Position numbers and translations under genes: made by a program
Origin: an uncultured Altererythrobacter sp.
Lineage (GTDB): Bacteria; Pseudomonadota; Alphaproteobacteria; Sphingomonadales; Sphingomonadaceae
Assembly: GCA_946886175.1 (NCBI GenBank)
Contig: CAMPIA010000008.1
Location: forward strand, 1-16,267
Length of the DNA stretch: 16,267 nt
Direction of reading: 5' to 3'
Part shown: piece by piece, positions 6,491-13,786 of the stretch
Numbering within the stretch: the first letter of the stretch is position 1
Layout of the letters: every line of letters begins with the position of its first letter
Notes under the pieces: model-generated
Database searches by the model: none
What the model saw: only the letters and a program-made list of their open reading frames with translations
Told to the model about the DNA's origin: nothing

Positions 6491-6952
6491 ATGAACGCAC
6501 ATTTCAGACTGATTCCCGAAGCGATCGCGCTCAGCGACGCGGGGTGCAAGGCGGCTGTGCTCGAAGAACTCGCGCAGCGGTTCGAGCGCGCCTACGGCTT
6601 CCCCGCCGCCGACGTGCTCGAGGCGCTCGACGAACGCGAGAAGCTCGGCAGCACCGGCTTCGGCCGCGGCGTCGCCATCCCGCACGCGCGGCTGGCCGAG
6701 CCGAAGCGTCCGGTCGCCGCGCTGCTCAAGCTCGCCTCGCCGGTCGAATTCGACGCGGCCGACGGCATGCCGGTGGAACTCGTCTTCGGGTTGATCTCGC
6801 CGGAAAGCGCGGGCGCGGCGCATCTCCATGCGCTGGCGGCGATTTCGCGCCTGGTGCGCGACGAAGCCACCCACCGCCTGCTGGTCGAGGCGAGCGGGGT
6901 CGAAGCGCTGATCGCCTCGCTCACCAATGCCGGCGACCGTGACGTTGCCTGA
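6491..6952 (+). CDS. ptsN: Nitrogen PTS enzyme IIA (PtsN)
   Basis: 153-residue EIIA-type protein of the fructose/mannitol family. PtsN receives phosphate from the PtsP-PtsO relay and regulates targets by binding them rather than carrying sugar. The phosphorylated histidine is His65, in the motif GRGVAIPHARL; GSTGFGRG just before it is also typical. The length matches PtsN (about 150). The ATG at 6491 gives MNAHFRLIPEAIAL; a longer open frame starting inside hpf is not similar to anything I recognise. The Shine-Dalgarno sequence is weak. The neighbouring hpf supports the nitrogen-PTS assignment over a sugar PTS, and no sugar permease gene is nearby. Partners ptsP and ptsO are not in the window. 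Confidence 0.9.
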   Translation: MNAHFRLIPEAIALSDAGCKAAVLEELAQRFERAYGFPAADVLEALDEREKLGSTGFGRGVAIPHARLAEPKRPVAALLKLASPVEFDAADGMPVELVFGLISPESAGAAHLHALAAISRLVRDEATHRLLVEASGVEALIASLTNAGDRDVA

Positions 6953-7427
6953 TGCGAATACCGGGCCCGATGCCCGCTCGGGCGCCGGGCTCCATCACCG
7001 CGCGCTCGAATCGCTCTACGGCTCGGCGCCGGTCAACGCGCTGTTCGATTCGCGGCTCGAGATCGTCGGCGAAGGGCGCTCGCGGATCGAGTTCGTCGTC
7101 ACCGAAGCGGCCTATCACGCGGCCGGGGCGGCGCACGGCACGATCTACTTCAAGATGCTCGACGATGCGGCGTTCTATGCCGCGAACACCCTCGTCACGG
7201 ATCGCTTCCTGCTGACCACCTCGTTCAACCTGCATTTCACCAAGCCGGTGCGCGCGGGCAAGGTCGTGGCCGAGGGACGCTGGGTCAGCGGGCGGCGGCG
7301 GGTGCTGGTGGCCGAATCGCGTCTGATCGACGCCGAGGGGGACGAGATCGGGCGCGGCACCGGCACGTTCATGCGCTCGCGCATCGCGCTCTCCAGCCTG
7401 CCCGGCTACCGTTCGCACGGCGGCTGA
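6927..7427 (+). CDS. PaaI-like hotdog-fold thioesterase
   Basis: 166-residue protein with the hotdog fold of the PaaI/YiiD-type acyl-CoA thioesterases, which hydrolyse acyl- or aryl-CoA thioesters. The conserved stretch AAHGTIYFKMLDDAAFYAA (about residues 68-86) corresponds to the HGG...D active-site helix, with a tyrosine-containing HGTIYF in place of HGGxxF. FNLHFTKPVRAGKVVAEG and GTGTFMRS near the C-terminus fit the strands of the fold. The substrate cannot be named. The ATG at 6927 overlaps the end of ptsN by 26 bases; GTG at 6939 is an alternative start in the same frame, and the first 20 residues look like linker. Stop and next start are two bases apart, so it is likely co-transcribed with ptsN and the DUF1491 gene. 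Confidence 0.8.
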   Translation: MPATVTLPDANTGPDARSGAGLHHRALESLYGSAPVNALFDSRLEIVGEGRSRIEFVVTEAAYHAAGAAHGTIYFKMLDDAAFYAANTLVTDRFLLTTSFNLHFTKPVRAGKVVAEGRWVSGRRRVLVAESRLIDAEGDEIGRGTGTFMRSRIALSSLPGYRSHGG

Positions 7428-7429
7428 TC

Positions 7430-7768
7430 GTGGCCGACGATCGCCTGCCCGCGCATCTCGAGGTTGCGGCGATCCTGCGCCTCGCCGAATCGCGCGGCGG
7501 GTTCGCGACGGTTATCGAAAAGGGTGAACGCGATTCGGGCACGATCCTGCTCGTAACGATGTTTCGCGGCCTCGATGCCCGGCTTTACGAAAGGATGCCG
7601 CAACTCGGCGGATCGCGCGCTTTCGTGCTAGCGAAAAGTCAGGCAGCTGAAAATCAACAGGAATTTTCCGACTATCTCGCCCGGCGCAAACGCCAGGACG
7701 GCGATATCTGGATTCTGGAGGTGGATATCGCGGATGCGCAACGGTTCGTCGCATCCTTGCCGGGTTAG
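7430..7768 (+). CDS. DUF1491 family protein, function unknown
   Basis: 112-residue soluble protein that I recognise as the DUF1491 type common in sphingomonads and other alphaproteobacteria; no function is established. It starts with GTG at 7430, two bases after the upstream stop, which points to coupled translation with the thioesterase. Features seen: LPAHLEVAAILRLAESRGGFATVIEKG at the N-terminus, a short strand GTILLVTMFRG, and WILEVDIADAQRFVASLPG at the end. No signal peptide, membrane helix or metal-binding cluster is visible. The family name is from memory of the sequence style, so it is less certain than that this is a gene. Confidence 0.7.
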   Translation: MADDRLPAHLEVAAILRLAESRGGFATVIEKGERDSGTILLVTMFRGLDARLYERMPQLGGSRAFVLAKSQAAENQQEFSDYLARRKRQDGDIWILEVDIADAQRFVASLPG

Positions 7769-7970
7769 GTTGACTCGACAGGCGCGCCGACTATTTGGCC
7801 CGCAACTTCCGACGCGCAGGCGGCACGGGTGGCATTTCGGCCGCCCATAGCTGGCACGCAGACGGGGAACGGCCGGCAGGCCCGATAACTGGACCCACTA
7901 CCAACGCTAATCAACGCGATCAGGTCCCAGCCTGCGACTGTGCTCGTTCACCGCTCAAGAACGATGAACA

Positions 7971-8603
7971 ATGATTCGAAAGACCCGCCTCGCCGCGCTT
8001 GCGGCGCTCGCATCGATCACGAGCTTTACGATCGCCAATGCCGAAGGTTCCGGCGTCAACGCCCAGCCGGGCGAGAACCCGCAGATTTCCGAGCCGGTGC
8101 TGACCGCAGAGGTCGTTCCGGTCTTCGTCGAGAAGGAAGTGGTTCAGCCGCTTCCCGAAAAATCCGAACAGCCCACCGTCGATGCCGCCTCGCTGGCGGA
8201 ACTGGTCGCGGCCATGCCCGATCGGGACACGCTGTCGCACGAGATGGAGTGCCTCGCAGGCGCGGTCTATTTCGAGTCGCGCGGCGAACCGCTCGCGGGC
8301 CAGCTGGCGGTGGCGCAGGTCGTCATCAATCGCGCCGATTCGGGCCTCTTCCCCGCCGACTATTGCGGGGTGGTCTATCAGCGCGCGCAGTTCTCGTTCG
8401 TACGCGGCGGCGCGATGCCGCATATCCGCCGTGGCTCGGCCGCGTGGCAACGCGCCAAGGCGGTCGCCCGCATCGCCCACGAGGGGCTGTGGGAGAGCAA
8501 GGCCGGTGACGCGCTCTATTTCCACGCCACCCATGTGAGCCCGCGCTGGCGCCGCTCCAAGCAGGCGCTGGCGACGATCGAAAGCCACGTCTTCTACCGC
8601 TGA
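7971..8603 (+). CDS. Exported cell wall hydrolase, SleB-like
   Basis: 210-residue exported protein with a C-terminal Hydrolase_2 (SleB/CwlJ, PF07486) domain, expected to cleave peptidoglycan glycan strands in the periplasm. A signal peptide is clear: MIRKTRLAALAALASI, with likely cleavage after ANA (residue 24). A low-complexity linker rich in Glu, Pro and Val follows to about residue 80. The domain begins at MECLAGAVYFESRGEPLAGQ; the glutamates of this block are the presumed catalytic residues, followed by VAQVVINRADS, FPADYCGVVYQ and ALYFHATHVSPRW, all typical. It stands alone on the plus strand after a 202-base gap and converges on xth with only 18 bases between the stops. Sphingomonads often carry several such proteins; this one's role is not known. 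Confidence 0.85.
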   Translation: MIRKTRLAALAALASITSFTIANAEGSGVNAQPGENPQISEPVLTAEVVPVFVEKEVVQPLPEKSEQPTVDAASLAELVAAMPDRDTLSHEMECLAGAVYFESRGEPLAGQLAVAQVVINRADSGLFPADYCGVVYQRAQFSFVRGGAMPHIRRGSAAWQRAKAVARIAHEGLWESKAGDALYFHATHVSPRWRRSKQALATIESHVFYR

Positions 8604-8621
8604 GGCTTCTCCGGCGCGCCG

Positions 8622-9395
8622 TCAGTCGCCGATCTCGACCCAGACCGGCGCGTGGTCGCTTGCCTTCTCGCGTCCGCGGTGGTCCTTGTCGACGCCCGCC
8701 GCGACCATCCGGTCGGCGAGTTCGGGGCTGAGGAGCAGGTGGTCGATGCGGAAGCCGTGGTCGCGCTGCCAGGCGCCGGCCTGGTAGTCCCAGAAGGTCC
8801 ACACCCCGCCGCGCGGGTTCAATGTGTCGAGCGCATCGGTCCAGCCGTCGCCGAGCAGTTCGCGATAGGCGGCGCGCGATTCGGGCTGCATCAGCGCGTC
8901 GTTCGCCATTGCGGCGGGCGACCAGACGTCCTTGTCCTCGGGGATGACGTTGAAATCGCCGACCACCGCGCAGGGAATTTCGAGCGCCCATAGCTCGGCC
9001 ATGCGCGCGCGCAGCCGCGCCATCCAGGCGAGCTTGTAATCGAACTTCGGGCCCGGCTGGGGGTTGCCGTTGGGCAGGTAGATGCACGCGATCCGCACCC
9101 CGCCCACATCGGCCTCGAGATAGCGCGCGTGGAGATCCTCCGGATCGCCCGGGAGCGTGCGCTGCGCTTCGACCGGCGCGACCCCGTCGGCGAGGATCGC
9201 AACCCCGTTGAAGCCCTTCTGGCCGTGCCAGATCGCCTGGTAGCCGATCTTCTCGAACTCGGCGGCTGGGAAACCCTCGTCCTGGCTCTTGACCTCCTGC
9301 AGGCAGGCGACCGCCGGGCGCGTCTCCTCGAGCCATTCGAGCAGGCGCGGCAGCCGCGCCTTGACCCCGTTGATGTTGAAGCTGGCGATTTTCAT
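8622..9395 (-). CDS. xth: Exodeoxyribonuclease III / AP endonuclease
   Basis: 257-residue member of the exonuclease III family (endonuclease/exonuclease/phosphatase fold). It cleaves DNA 5' to abasic sites and degrades 3' ends in base excision repair. The opening MKIASFNINGVKARL with Asn7 is diagnostic. CLQEVK contains the metal-binding Glu34, VVGDFNVIPEDKD holds the Asp/Asn pair, and GFRIDHLLLS and KASDHAPV (Asp247, His248) complete the active site. The length is typical. It lies downstream of erpA on the same strand, separated by a 123-bp inverted-repeat element. The start at 9395 is the only one that keeps the first catalytic strand at the N-terminus. Confidence 0.94.
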   Translation of the reverse strand: MKIASFNINGVKARLPRLLEWLEETRPAVACLQEVKSQDEGFPAAEFEKIGYQAIWHGQKGFNGVAILADGVAPVEAQRTLPGDPEDLHARYLEADVGGVRIACIYLPNGNPQPGPKFDYKLAWMARLRARMAELWALEIPCAVVGDFNVIPEDKDVWSPAAMANDALMQPESRAAYRELLGDGWTDALDTLNPRGGVWTFWDYQAGAWQRDHGFRIDHLLLSPELADRMVAAGVDKDHRGREKASDHAPVWVEIGD

Positions 9396-9404
9396 TGTCT
9401 TATC

Positions 9405-9527
9405 TCGTCATTGCGAGCGAAGCGAAGCAATCCATGGCGGGACATTGACGCCAAGGCGAACGGTTCGACAATCGGAGAAGTTCGGTCCATGGATTGCCGC
9501 GTCGCCTTCGGCTCCTCGCAATGACGA
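9405..9527. repeat. 123-bp palindromic repeat element (MITE/REP-like)
   Basis: TCGTCATTGCGAG (9405-9417) and CTCGCAATGACGA (9515-9527) are a perfect 13-bp inverted pair. Inside it, CAATCCATGG (9428-9437) and CCATGGATTG (9487-9496) form a second perfect 10-bp pair, with GAAGCG-type sequence between. The whole could fold as one long imperfect hairpin. Sequences of the CGTCATTGCGAG...GCAATCCA type recur in many alphaproteobacterial genomes as dispersed palindromes. It fills the gap between the erpA stop and the xth start and carries no reading frame. There is no evident target-site duplication, so mobility is unproven. Confidence 0.8.
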
Positions 9528-9540
9528 GGAAAATGTTCAA

Positions 9541-9870
9541 CTAAATCCCGAAGCTGGAGCCGCAGCCGCATCCGGCCGCGGCCTGCGGGTTCTCGACCTT
9601 GAAGGCCGCGCCGCCCAGCGATTCGACGAAATCGACCGTGCTGCCGGTCACGAGGTCGAGACTGATCGGATCGACCACCAGCTTCACCCCGTCGGTCTCG
9701 CTGACCCGGTCGTCCGCTTCCGCGGCATCTGCGAGGTCGAATTTGTACTGAAAACCCGAGCATCCACCCCCCTCGACCGAAAGGCGCAGGATCGCGGGCT
9801 TCGCCTGGCGCTGGGCGATCGAGGCGACGCGCTGGGCCGCGGCGGGGGTGAGGGTCAGGGTTTCGGACAT
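9541..9870 (-). CDS. erpA: A-type iron-sulfur carrier protein ErpA/IscA family
   Basis: 109-residue A-type carrier, which holds a [2Fe-2S] or [4Fe-4S] cluster and hands it to client enzymes. The three cluster cysteines are present: Cys37 in EGGGCSGFQY and Cys101 and Cys103 in the C-terminal GCGCGSSFGI. The opening LTLTPAAAQRVASI is normal. ErpA, IscA and SufA are hard to separate by sequence; I favour ErpA because the protein stands beside xth and away from any isc or suf genes, as in other sphingomonads from memory. Its start is 31 bases downstream of the CBS-protein stop on the same strand, so the two may share a transcript. The fumarase and ferredoxin in this window are possible clients, which is inference. 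Confidence 0.88.
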   Translation of the reverse strand: MSETLTLTPAAAQRVASIAQRQAKPAILRLSVEGGGCSGFQYKFDLADAAEADDRVSETDGVKLVVDPISLDLVTGSTVDFVESLGGAAFKVENPQAAAGCGCGSSFGI

Positions 9871-9901
9871 AAGGGCGATATGGGGGCGCTGCGCCGCCCG
9901 C

Positions 9902-10333
9902 TCAACCCGTCGTGATGTAGCTGCGCATCGCCGCGGCGTCGCGCTCGACCTCGTCGAGCCGCGACTTGACGAGGTCGCCGATCGAAATGAAGCCGCACAT
10001 GGTCTCCCCGTCGACCACCGGCAGATGGCGGATGCGCCGCTCGGTCATCAGGGCGAGCGCCTCGTCCACCTTGGTTCCCGGGGCGACCGCGATCGCGGGT
10101 GCGGTCATCACCTCGCCCACGGTGCGATCGAGCGCGGCCGCGCCTTCGTGAGCCATGCAGTAGAGCACGTCGCGCTCGGAAAACACGCCTGCGACCTTGC
10201 CGCCGTCCATCACCGGCAAGGCGCCGATGCGCCGTTCGGCGAGCATCGCGACCGCCTCGCGCACGCTGGTTGCAGCCTCGCAGTATACGATGTCGGCGCT
10301 CGGGCGCCCGACGATCAGCCTGGCAATGTCCAT
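9902..10333 (-). CDS. CBS-domain pair protein
   Basis: 143-residue cytosolic protein made almost entirely of two CBS domains (about residues 14-65 and 78-130). A CBS pair usually binds adenine nucleotides and senses energy state, but no attached effector domain is present and the ligand is not known. Seen: AEARRIGALPV-type first motif (AERRIGALPVMDGGKVAGVFSERD) and the second (TERRIRHLPVVDGETMCGFISIGD), each ending in the typical S-x-x-D. The start at 10333 is well supported by AAGGAGG (10344-10350) about ten bases upstream on the minus strand, one of the strongest Shine-Dalgarno sites in the window. The open frame extends further upstream without similarity. It precedes erpA. Confidence 0.88.
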   Translation of the reverse strand: MDIARLIVGRPSADIVYCEAATSVREAVAMLAERRIGALPVMDGGKVAGVFSERDVLYCMAHEGAAALDRTVGEVMTAPAIAVAPGTKVDEALALMTERRIRHLPVVDGETMCGFISIGDLVKSRLDEVERDAAAMRSYITTG

Positions 10334-10415
10334 CGTCTCGACCTCCTTAGGGACAAGAGAATGCCACGAATCGCCCGCCATTGCCAATCTCGGCCGCAAG
10401 GCCCAAGTGGACGGC

Positions 10416-10712
10416 ATGGTCCCCAAGTCGCCTCTCGAAGAACCCGACAACGCCGCCTTCGCCTGGGCGCGCTACAAGCGGCTCATGCGGATGATGGGAT
10501 TGGTGACGCTCGCGGTGGTCGTGCTGGTGCTGGGCTATCTCTACGTCACCGATGCGGCGCTCTCGATCCATTTCTACATCGCCACCGCGCTCGGCGTGGG
10601 CGCGACGATGATGCTCACCGCGGCGCTGATGGGGCTGGTGTTCCTGTCGAGCGGCACCGGGCACGACGAGAGCGTGACCGACCTGATGGGCGACGACGAA
10701 TGGAAAGGCTGA
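10416..10712 (+). CDS. Small two-helix inner-membrane protein, function unknown
   Basis: 98-residue protein I cannot name. Two hydrophobic helices are clear, at about residues 27-45 (MGLVTLAVVVLVLGYLYV) and 52-78 (HFYIATALGVGATMMLTAALMGLVFL). The N-terminus is soluble with WARYKRLMRM just before the first helix, a basic stretch that favours a cytoplasmic N-terminus, and a short acidic tail ends in DLMGDDEWKG. The short loop between helices suggests a hairpin with both ends inside. I chose the ATG at 10416 because upstream codons overlap the divergent CBS gene. The Shine-Dalgarno is weak. It converges on the ferredoxin gene with four bases between stops. It looks like a conserved hypothetical of sphingomonads, from memory. 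Confidence 0.72.
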   Translation: MVPKSPLEEPDNAAFAWARYKRLMRMMGLVTLAVVVLVLGYLYVTDAALSIHFYIATALGVGATMMLTAALMGLVFLSSGTGHDESVTDLMGDDEWKG

Positions 10713-10716
10713 GCGC

Positions 10717-11085
10717 TTAGCGTTCGGCCGGGCGCAGGCGGAATTCCTCGACCGGCTGGCCGCCGATCAGGTGCTGCTGGATGATCCGCTCGAGCACCTC
10801 CTCGCTGCACGAATGATACCAGACCTGGTCGGGCCAGACGAGCGCGATCGGGCCCGCCTCGCAGACCTGGAGGCAGTCCGCCTTGGTCCGCTGCACCGTC
10901 GAACATGCCAGCCCGAGCTGTTTGAGCCGCTTCTTGAGATACTTCCAGGCGCGCTCGCCGTCCTCGCGGCGGCAGCACTTCTGCTTGTCCGACATCGCGC
11001 ACAGGAAGATGTGGCGCTCGACCGTCGCGCCGCCGATCTTGGCGAGCGCCTCGCGCGCCTTGGCCAGCTCCCTCTCGGTGGTCAT
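10717..11085 (-). CDS. Thioredoxin-like [2Fe-2S] ferredoxin
   Basis: 122-residue soluble protein of the thioredoxin-like ferredoxin family (related to the Azotobacter FeSII/Shethna and NuoE-type folds). Cluster ligands are seen as Cys29 in [14 protein letters not shown] with Cys37 or Cys38, and the pair Cys71-x3-Cys75 in [22 protein letters not shown] near the end is a family hallmark. The role is electron transfer or redox sensing, with partner unknown. The ATG at 11085 overlaps the stop of the upstream S9 peptidase by four bases (ATGA), so translation is coupled even though the peptidase is exported and this protein is cytosolic. A much longer open frame upstream overlaps the peptidase and is not real. 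Confidence 0.85.
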   Translation of the reverse strand: MTTERELAKAREALAKIGGATVERHIFLCAMSDKQKCCRREDGERAWKYLKKRLKQLGLACSTVQRTKADCLQVCEAGPIALVWPDQVWYHSCSEEVLERIIQQHLIGGQPVEEFRLRPAER

Positions 11086-13211
11086 TCCTCGCGCAGCCAG
11101 CGATCGAGCCAGGCGAACACCGTCTGGTGCCACTGGAGCGAGTTCTTGGGCGCCAGCACCCAGTGGTTCTCCTCCGGAAAGACGAGCAGTTGCGCGGGCA
11201 CGCCGCGTTCCTGCAGTGCGGTGAACGCGCCGAGCGCCTGGGTATAGGGCACGCGGAAGTCCTTCTGCCCGGTCACCACCAGCATCGGAGTCTTCCATTG
11301 GTCGACGTGATGGACCGGGTTCCATTTTTCGTAGAGTTCGGGGTTCTCGGCGTAGGAGCCTCCGAAGTCCCAGCGGGGAAACCACAGTTCCTCGGTCGCG
11401 TAGTAGAAGCTGCGCATGTCGAACAGGCCGTCGTGCTGCACCAGGCAGTCGAACCGATCGGGCCATTTCCCGGCGATCCAGTTCATCATGTACCCGCCGT
11501 AGCTCGCCCCCATCGCGCAGGCGCGGTTGCCGTCGATCTGCGGGTCGAGCGCGAGCGCGGCGGCGAGGCCCTTCTGCAGGTCGATCAGCGGCTTGCCGCC
11601 CCAATCGCGGTTGATGCTGTCGGTGAAGGCCTGGCCGTATCCGGTGCTGCCGTGGAAATCGACCGAGATCACCGCGTAGCCTTGGCTCGCGACCACGCGC
11701 GGGTTCCAGCGGGTGGACCAGCCATCGTTGAACGAGCCCTGCGGTCCGCCGTGGACGTAGAGGATCGCGGGCATCTCGCCCTCGAATCCTTCGAGCTTGG
11801 TGATCTGACCCCACACGGTGTCGCCGTTCGCGCCGGCGAAGCTGAAGCGGCGGGTGACGATCGGCGCGAGCCGGCCCAGGCGGCGGCCCGCGACTTCGGT
11901 CAGCGGCATGGCCTGCCCCCAGCTGTGCGATACGAACAGCTCGGGCGGCGCGCCGATCGAATCGCGGGTGAACAACAGGCGCTCGCCCGGCAGCGGGGTG
12001 ACGTTGCCGATATGCGCCTCGTTGCCCGCCATGAGGTCGAGCTCGGTCACTTCGCCGGTGGTCGGATCGATGCGGAACGCGGGCGTGTCGAGAACGTCCT
12101 GCGCGGTGGCGACGATCCAGCGCGAATCGGGCGTCCAGGCGAGCGACCCGAACGAACGGTCGAAACCTTGCGTCAGCGCGCGCGTCTCGCCGGTGGCGAG
12201 ATTGCGCAGATGCACCACCAGCCGGTCCGCTTCGTATGCCGGGCGCGCCATCGCGGCATAGGCGAGCCACTTGCCGTCGGGCGAAGGCGCGGGCAGCGTG
12301 TCGACCGCCTCGTTGGCGTAGGTCAGGTTGATCGGTTCGCCGCCCGCGAGCCCGTTCCACCAGATATCGACATTGGTCGAGGTCGGCTCCGCGCGACCCG
12401 AAAGGCGCGCGGCGAAATAGACCCCGGAGCCGTCGGGCGCCCAGGCGATCTCCTCGCCGCCGCCGAACGGCCTGGTCGGGGTGTCGCCGACGAGCGCGCC
12501 CTCGCCCATCGGTCCGTCGAGCGCAATGCCCGGGCCCGCCGCCTTGCCGTCGACGAGGTCGAAGGCGAACACGCGGCTGTAGGTGCCGGGCGTTTCCCAG
12601 CTGTCCCAGTGACGGACGAAGCCGTCGTCGGCGTCGTAGAGCCGCCCGTCGCCGGGACCGGGCAAGTGCCCTTTCGCATCACCCTCGCAGCCGAAGGTCG
12701 TGCAGTCGCGGCCGATATCGCCGTAGAGCGCGATCTTCCCGCCGTCGGGCGAGAGCGCGAAGCCCGCGACATCGGCGGCGAGGTCGGTGACTTTCGCCGG
12801 CGCGCCAGCCTTGCCCTCGGCCGACAGCGCGACGCGCCACACCTGCGCCGTGCCGCGCTCGCCGCGGTCGGACAGGAAGTAAAGCCCGCCGTCGGCCCCG
12901 AACGCCGCGCCGCTCGCGCTGCCGCCAAGGTCGAGTTCGGCTGCCCTGGTCTGCTGATTGGAGAGATCGCGCAGATAGAGCTTGCCGGTGCGCTCGTAGC
13001 TCGCCGGATCGGTCTCGGTGACGGTGTAGACGACCCACCGCCCGTCCGGCGACGCCGCGGGCGCGCCGAGGCGGGGCATGGTCACCAGATCCTGCGCTGT
13101 CATCGGGGCCGGATCGCCCTGCCCGGCGCCCTGGGCGGTGTCCCGGGCGAGCGAAGGCGCGGCAAGGGCCAGCGCGACGAGGGAGGTTGCGAACCCCGTG
13201 ATCTTTATCAT
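11082..13211 (-). CDS. Exported S9 family prolyl-oligopeptidase-type peptidase
   Basis: 709-residue serine peptidase of the S9C-like group (acylaminoacyl peptidase / dipeptidyl peptidase 5 type), expected to trim short peptides in the periplasm. A signal peptide is clear ([20 protein letters not shown], cleavage likely after residue 22). Residues about 40-430 form a beta-propeller, seen as repeated SPDG and TPDS turns; the alpha/beta-hydrolase domain follows. Catalytic residues: Ser570 in GASYGGYM, Asp651 in GQKDFRVP and His683 in [13 protein letters not shown] gives the oxyanion region. The substrate is unknown. It lies 54 bases below popZ and overlaps the ferredoxin gene by four bases. A palindrome AAAGCGCTTT lies about 33 bases upstream of its start. 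Confidence 0.92.
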   Translation of the reverse strand: MIKITGFATSLVALALAAPSLARDTAQGAGQGDPAPMTAQDLVTMPRLGAPAASPDGRWVVYTVTETDPASYERTGKLYLRDLSNQQTRAAELDLGGSASGAAFGADGGLYFLSDRGERGTAQVWRVALSAEGKAGAPAKVTDLAADVAGFALSPDGGKIALYGDIGRDCTTFGCEGDAKGHLPGPGDGRLYDADDGFVRHWDSWETPGTYSRVFAFDLVDGKAAGPGIALDGPMGEGALVGDTPTRPFGGGEEIAWAPDGSGVYFAARLSGRAEPTSTNVDIWWNGLAGGEPINLTYANEAVDTLPAPSPDGKWLAYAAMARPAYEADRLVVHLRNLATGETRALTQGFDRSFGSLAWTPDSRWIVATAQDVLDTPAFRIDPTTGEVTELDLMAGNEAHIGNVTPLPGERLLFTRDSIGAPPELFVSHSWGQAMPLTEVAGRRLGRLAPIVTRRFSFAGANGDTVWGQITKLEGFEGEMPAILYVHGGPQGSFNDGWSTRWNPRVVASQGYAVISVDFHGSTGYGQAFTDSINRDWGGKPLIDLQKGLAAALALDPQIDGNRACAMGASYGGYMMNWIAGKWPDRFDCLVQHDGLFDMRSFYYATEELWFPRWDFGGSYAENPELYEKWNPVHHVDQWKTPMLVVTGQKDFRVPYTQALGAFTALQERGVPAQLLVFPEENHWVLAPKNSLQWHQTVFAWLDRWLREE

Positions 13212-13244
13212 GCGCGCCGGACTAGCGCGTAGAATCGTGTGGGG

Positions 13245-13254
13245 AAAGCGCTTT
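13245..13254. promoter_or_regulatory. Palindrome AAAGCGCTTT upstream of the S9 peptidase
   Basis: A perfect 10-bp palindrome in the 54-base gap between popZ and the S9 peptidase gene. It resembles the core of LacI-family operators. A near copy, AAGCGCTTTG, occurs at 15981-15990 between the PIMT-like gene and fumarase. Two short palindromes can recur by chance, so operator function is only a suggestion. Confidence 0.2.
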
Positions 13255-13265
13255 GCTGGCCGCGC

Positions 13266-13748
13266 TCAGCCGCGCTTGCCGGCGATCCGCGCGATCTCGG
13301 CCTTGACCATCTTCTCGACCATGCCGGGCAGGTTCTTGTCGAGCCATTCGGCGAGCATCGGGCGGAGCATGTCGCGCACCAGCCCCTCGAGCGAGGTTTC
13401 CCCCGAACGGACGATCTGCGGCGACGCACCGGGTTCGGCGAGCATGGCGAGCGCGGCGAGGTTTTCGCGCAGCGACACGCGCACCGCATCGTTGGTCAGC
13501 GGCGAATCCTCGTCGTCGTCCGAATCGCTCTCGTCCGGGGCTTCCTCGACGAAATCGGCGGCGCCCAGGTCGAGCACTTCATCGGCCTCCTCGTCGGTCA
13601 GTTCGAGGCTGGCCGGCCCGGGGGCGATCAGCCCCTCCTCCTCGCGCCGGCGGCGCGTCTCGAGCGCGGTCGCGCGGTTGTCGCGCGCGATCACCTTCTT
13701 GATCGACTCGAGGATTTCCTCGACCGAAGCCTCACCCTGCTGTCGCAT
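13266..13748 (-). CDS. popZ: Polar organizing protein PopZ (DUF2497)
   Basis: 160-residue scaffold protein of the PopZ/DUF2497 family. In Caulobacter PopZ polymerises at cell poles, anchors ParB-parS centromeres near the origin and recruits polarity factors. The three-part layout is visible: an N-terminal partner-binding helix (residues 5-24, GEASVEEILESIKKVIARDN), an acidic disordered spacer (about 50-85, with DESDSDDDEDSP) and a C-terminal oligomerisation region (about 117-156, SLEGLVRDMLRPMLAEWLDK then MVEKMVKAEIARI). The spacer is short compared with some relatives. GGAG sits five bases before the ATG. It lies 38 bases after tolC, probably in one transcript; the tolC-popZ pairing is common in alphaproteobacteria. 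Confidence 0.9.
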   Translation of the reverse strand: MRQQGEASVEEILESIKKVIARDNRATALETRRRREEEGLIAPGPASLELTDEEADEVLDLGAADFVEEAPDESDSDDDEDSPLTNDAVRVSLRENLAALAMLAEPGASPQIVRSGETSLEGLVRDMLRPMLAEWLDKNLPGMVEKMVKAEIARIAGKRG

Positions 13749-13786
13749 AACCGCTCCAACCCCCCGATGCAGCCCGCGCCGCGGCC

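Noticed and set aside
7770..7797. TTGACT-16-TATTTG as promoter of the cell wall hydrolase
   Set aside because: The -10 is poor and it lies about 175 bases from the gene, overlapping the end of the DUF1491 region. Possible, but too weak to list.
8612..8621. CGGCGCGCCG palindrome between convergent hydrolase and xth stops as a bidirectional terminator
   Set aside because: No loop and no T-run on either side; such GC palindromes are common in this composition.
11127..13232. 701-codon open frame on the plus strand, antisense to the S9 peptidase
   Set aside because: It mirrors a gene with an intact catalytic triad and signal peptide, and its translation is Arg/Gly/Ala-rich without domains. Long antisense frames are expected at this GC content.
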